Notes under the pieces: model-generated | Seen by the model: only the letters and a program-made list of their open reading frames with translations | What the model was told of the DNA's origin: nothing | Databases searched by the model: none | In this document: positions 29,803-32,036 of the stretch, piece after piece | Layout of the letters: the number at the start of each line of letters is the position of its first letter | Numbering within the stretch: position 1 is the first letter of the stretch | Translations under genes and position numbers: made by a program | From: JBMYTN01 sp049604415 | Lineage (GTDB): Bacteria; Pseudomonadota; Alphaproteobacteria; Rhodospirillales; Rhodospirillaceae | Assembly: GCA_049604415.1 (NCBI GenBank) | Contig: JBMYTN010000046.1 | Coordinates: 1 to 32,036, forward strand | DNA: 32,036 bases | Reading direction: 5' to 3'

Positions 29803-30981
29803 TTACTTCTTAACCGAATAGGGGTCGGCGGCATCGCGCAGCCCATCGCCCAACAGGGTGAAGGCCAGCACGGCGACCACGACAAAGCCAGCGGGCAGGA
29901 ACAGCCAGGGGGCTTGTTCAATGGCCCGGATGTTCTGGGCGTCCTGGAGCAGGATGCCCCAACTGACCGAGGGCGGGCGCAGCCCCAGCCCAATAAAGGA
30001 CAGGGCGGTTTCCGACAGGATCATGTAGGGGAAGCTGATCACCAGATCGACGATGATATAGCTGGTGAAGCTGGGCAGCAGATGCTTGCCGATCACCCGG
30101 CCGGGCCGGGCACCGGACAGCTCGGCGGCCAGCACATAATCCTCGCCCCGTTGGGCCAGCAGATGCGAACGCACCCGTCGGGCCAAGGTCGGCCAGCCCA
30201 CCAGACCAAAGATCATGGTCATGGCGAAATAGACCTGCAGGTTGGACCATTCCCGGGGGAAGGCCGCTGCCAGACCCATATAAAGTGGGATCACCGGCAC
30301 CACTCGGACGATTTCCGTGACCCGCTGGACCACATAGTCGATCCATCCGGCGAAATAGCCTGCGATCCCGCCGATCACCAAAGCCAGCACAAAGGCGACC
30401 AAAACACCCAAAATCCCGATGGACAGGGAGGTGCCGGTGGCATGTAGGGTGCGGGAAAACAGATCTCGGCCGAGCTCGTCGGTGCCAAACAAATGCAGCT
30501 TGGCATCACCCTCCAGTCCAAACAGGTGGATGTTGCCCGGGATTATGCCGAGCAGATCATAGCTATCGCCTTGGACAAAGAAGCGGACATAGATCCGAAC
30601 CTCCGGGTCAATGACAGCAATCTTGCGCAGGGTGACCGGATCGCGCTTGGTCGAAAGCCCATGGATGAACGGCCGTAAGGAGACCCCATTGTGGTCCCAG
30701 AATTGCGGGATCTGGGGCGGGCCCATCACATAGTTGGAATCCCGGGTCGTGGTGCCATAGGGCGCGATGACATCGGCGAACAGCCCGCCAAAGGCCATGG
30801 CCAGCAGCACAATGCCGCCCAGCATGGCCGCCTTGTGACGCCGGAAGCGCCACCACACCAACTGCCATTGGCTGGCGGTGTAGTATTTCAACGCCGCCTT
30901 ATCGACCTCTTGGGTTTCGGGCGAGGCGGGGCTCTGCGGGTCGTTCGGGGGGGTGGCGCCAGGCGGTGTGGTCGTGGTCAT
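29803..30981 (-). CDS. Peptide-type ABC transporter permease (DppC/OppC-like)
   Basis: A 392-residue inner-membrane permease. A Pro-rich cytoplasmic tail (about 1-25) is followed by WWRFRRHKAAMLGGIVLLA, the start of the first helix. A large periplasmic insertion (about 80-165) precedes HLFGTDELGRDLFSRTLHATG. The coupling EAA-type loop includes DYVLAAELSGARPGRVIGKH. The C-terminal ETALSFIGLGLRPPSVSWG is the OppC-family hallmark. It is longer than DppC (about 300) because of the tail and periplasmic insertion. Only 3 bp separate it from the first permease gene. Confidence 0.94.
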   Translation of the reverse strand: MTTTTPPGATPPNDPQSPASPETQEVDKAALKYYTASQWQLVWWRFRRHKAAMLGGIVLLAMAFGGLFADVIAPYGTTTRDSNYVMGPPQIPQFWDHNGVSLRPFIHGLSTKRDPVTLRKIAVIDPEVRIYVRFFVQGDSYDLLGIIPGNIHLFGLEGDAKLHLFGTDELGRDLFSRTLHATGTSLSIGILGVLVAFVLALVIGGIAGYFAGWIDYVVQRVTEIVRVVPVIPLYMGLAAAFPREWSNLQVYFAMTMIFGLVGWPTLARRVRSHLLAQRGEDYVLAAELSGARPGRVIGKHLLPSFTSYIIVDLVISFPYMILSETALSFIGLGLRPPSVSWGILLQDAQNIRAIEQAPWLFLPAGFVVVAVLAFTLLGDGLRDAADPYSVKK

Positions 30982-30984
30982 GGC

Positions 30985-31980
30985 TCAGCCCCCTTCCAGC
31001 TTGATGCGCGGGTCCATGATCGCGAGCAGAATGTCAGAGAAGAAATTCATCACGACGATGAAGAAGGTCAGCATCAACAAGATCGCACCGGCCACATACA
31101 TATCCAGATCCAGATAGCTTTGGATCAGCAGCTCACCCAGCTCGGGCAGGCTGAGCACCAAGGCGACGATGGGCAGTTCTGAAAACACCCGATTGACGTC
31201 AAAGCCAATGGTCGAGACCACCGGATTGACCGCCAGGCGGGCGGGATATTTCATCAGCAGCTTCCATTCCGGCAGGCCCCGCGCCCGGGCCGCCGTGACC
31301 GAGAGCTTGTTCAGCTCATCCAGCATGGTGGCGCGCACGGTTTGCAGCTGCAGCGCCGTGGCCGACCAGGCCAGCACAATGGCGGGAACCGCCAGATGCA
31401 GCATCAGGTCTAAGGCCTTTGCCAGGCTCCAAGGCGCGTCTTCATACTCATCGGAGAACAGCCCGCCGACCGAGGCACCAAACCAAGTCACGCTGATATA
31501 AAGCAGGATCAAGGCGAGCAGGAAGTTCGGCAGCGCCAGCCCCAGATAGCTAAACACCGTCAGCCCGTAATCGGCCATGGAATGGCGTTTGACCGCCGCA
31601 TAGATCGCAATTGGGATCGAGATCAAATAGGTCAAAATCAGTGTGGCATAGAGCAAGGCCAGGGTGAGAAACAGCCGCTCGCCAATCACATTGTTGACCG
31701 AGGTTTCAAAGGCAAAGGATTGACCGAAATCGAATTCGGTCACAATGCCACCGATCCAGTCCAGATAGCGAATGGGGGCGGGTTGATCGAGGCCGAACTC
31801 AACACGGATGCTCTCAATGTCAGCCTGGGTGATGGCGACGCCGGTGCCGGAAAACTTCCGGAAGGCATAGCGGTCGGCATAATCACCGGGCGGGATCTCC
31901 ATGATCGCAAACACCATGATGGAGACGCAGACCATGGTCACAATCATGCCCACCAGCCGATGGACGGCAAAACGAAACAT
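30985..31980 (-). CDS. Peptide-type ABC transporter permease (DppB/OppB-like)
   Basis: A 331-residue permease. The first helix (about 8-28) and the periplasmic region with ESIRVEFGLDQPAPIRYLDW are typical of DppB. GERLFLTLALLYATLILTYL is the second helix, and the coupling loop includes ATMLDELNKLSVTAARARGL. The end MDPRIKLEGG is characteristic of the family. An AAAGGG ribosome-binding site lies about 8 nt before the ATG. It forms the channel with the downstream OppC-like protein. A matching solute-binding protein gene should lie just beyond the right window edge. Confidence 0.94.
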   Translation of the reverse strand: MFRFAVHRLVGMIVTMVCVSIMVFAIMEIPPGDYADRYAFRKFSGTGVAITQADIESIRVEFGLDQPAPIRYLDWIGGIVTEFDFGQSFAFETSVNNVIGERLFLTLALLYATLILTYLISIPIAIYAAVKRHSMADYGLTVFSYLGLALPNFLLALILLYISVTWFGASVGGLFSDEYEDAPWSLAKALDLMLHLAVPAIVLAWSATALQLQTVRATMLDELNKLSVTAARARGLPEWKLLMKYPARLAVNPVVSTIGFDVNRVFSELPIVALVLSLPELGELLIQSYLDLDMYVAGAILLMLTFFIVVMNFFSDILLAIMDPRIKLEGG

Positions 31981-31996
31981 CTAGAGCCCTTTCCGA

Positions 31997-32036
31997 TCAA
32001 ATAGGGTCAATTCTGTTTCTCGATTGGGGTGTGCGA
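31997..32036 (-). CDS. Possible C-terminal end of an upstream gene (solute-binding protein?)
   Basis: On the minus strand the last 40 bp read in one frame as RTPQSRNRIDPI followed by TGA, ending 16 bp before the permease start. That is plausible for the end of an extracytoplasmic solute-binding protein of a Dpp-type operon. Another frame ends as HTPIEKQN with TGA at 32007-32009. The fragment is too short to decide, and it could be non-coding. Confidence 0.3.
   Translation of the reverse strand, partial: RTPQSRNRIDPI

Overview
The window is a compact, GC-rich chromosomal segment of a Gram-negative bacterium, most likely an alphaproteobacterium and perhaps a Rhodospirillales member. That placement is an inference from base composition, gene families (NIT-domain chemoreceptor, 600-residue DmdC-type acyl-CoA dehydrogenase, Fur/LysR-type control) and operon style. 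No rRNA, tRNA, transposase, prophage or CRISPR array was seen. Nearly all genes are on the minus strand; a plus-strand block covers about 6.49-12.41 kb.

Left region (1-7.4 kb). A tandem 71-bp palindromic repeat lies at the window edge. It is followed by minus-strand genes for two pirins, an MFS_3-type exporter with a C-terminal monooxygenase-like domain, a YtcJ-like amidohydrolase and a YcaC-like isochorismatase-fold hydrolase. The YhaK-like pirin is divergent from a LysR regulator, and an ATTGTC-N11-GACAAT dyad sits between them. Hairpin terminators separate several of these genes, so they form more than one transcription unit.

Plus-strand block (7.4-12.4 kb). It holds an orphan radical SAM enzyme with an unrecognised N-terminal domain, an unusually AT-rich 645-bp gene-free stretch, a soluble NIT-domain chemoreceptor and a fructosamine-kinase-family protein. 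The block ends at back-to-back terminators.

Acid uptake and activation cluster (12.5-21.1 kb, minus). An AMP-forming acyl-CoA ligase (DmdB-like), LivG, LivF, LivK, LivH, LivM and an acyl-CoA dehydrogenase (DmdC-like) are arranged in transcription order. The set suggests that a carboxylic acid is imported by a Liv-type ABC transporter, thioesterified and alpha,beta-dehydrogenated. Upstream and on the same strand lies a hybrid Cache/PAS histidine kinase with an OmpR-type response regulator (21.3-25.0 kb). Its promoter region carries a perfect Fur-like palindrome and a roughly 290-nt structured leader.

Phosphonate cluster (25.4-32.0 kb, minus). A complete Dpp/Opp-type ABC transporter core (two permeases, two ATPases) is followed without a promoter-sized gap by phosphonoacetaldehyde hydrolase (phnX) and a FAD-dependent amine oxidase-like protein, then a canonical terminator. 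No PhnW transaminase is present. The flavoenzyme could supply phosphonoacetaldehyde from an (N-substituted) aminoethylphosphonate imported by a peptide-type transporter. This is the most interesting candidate system in the window.
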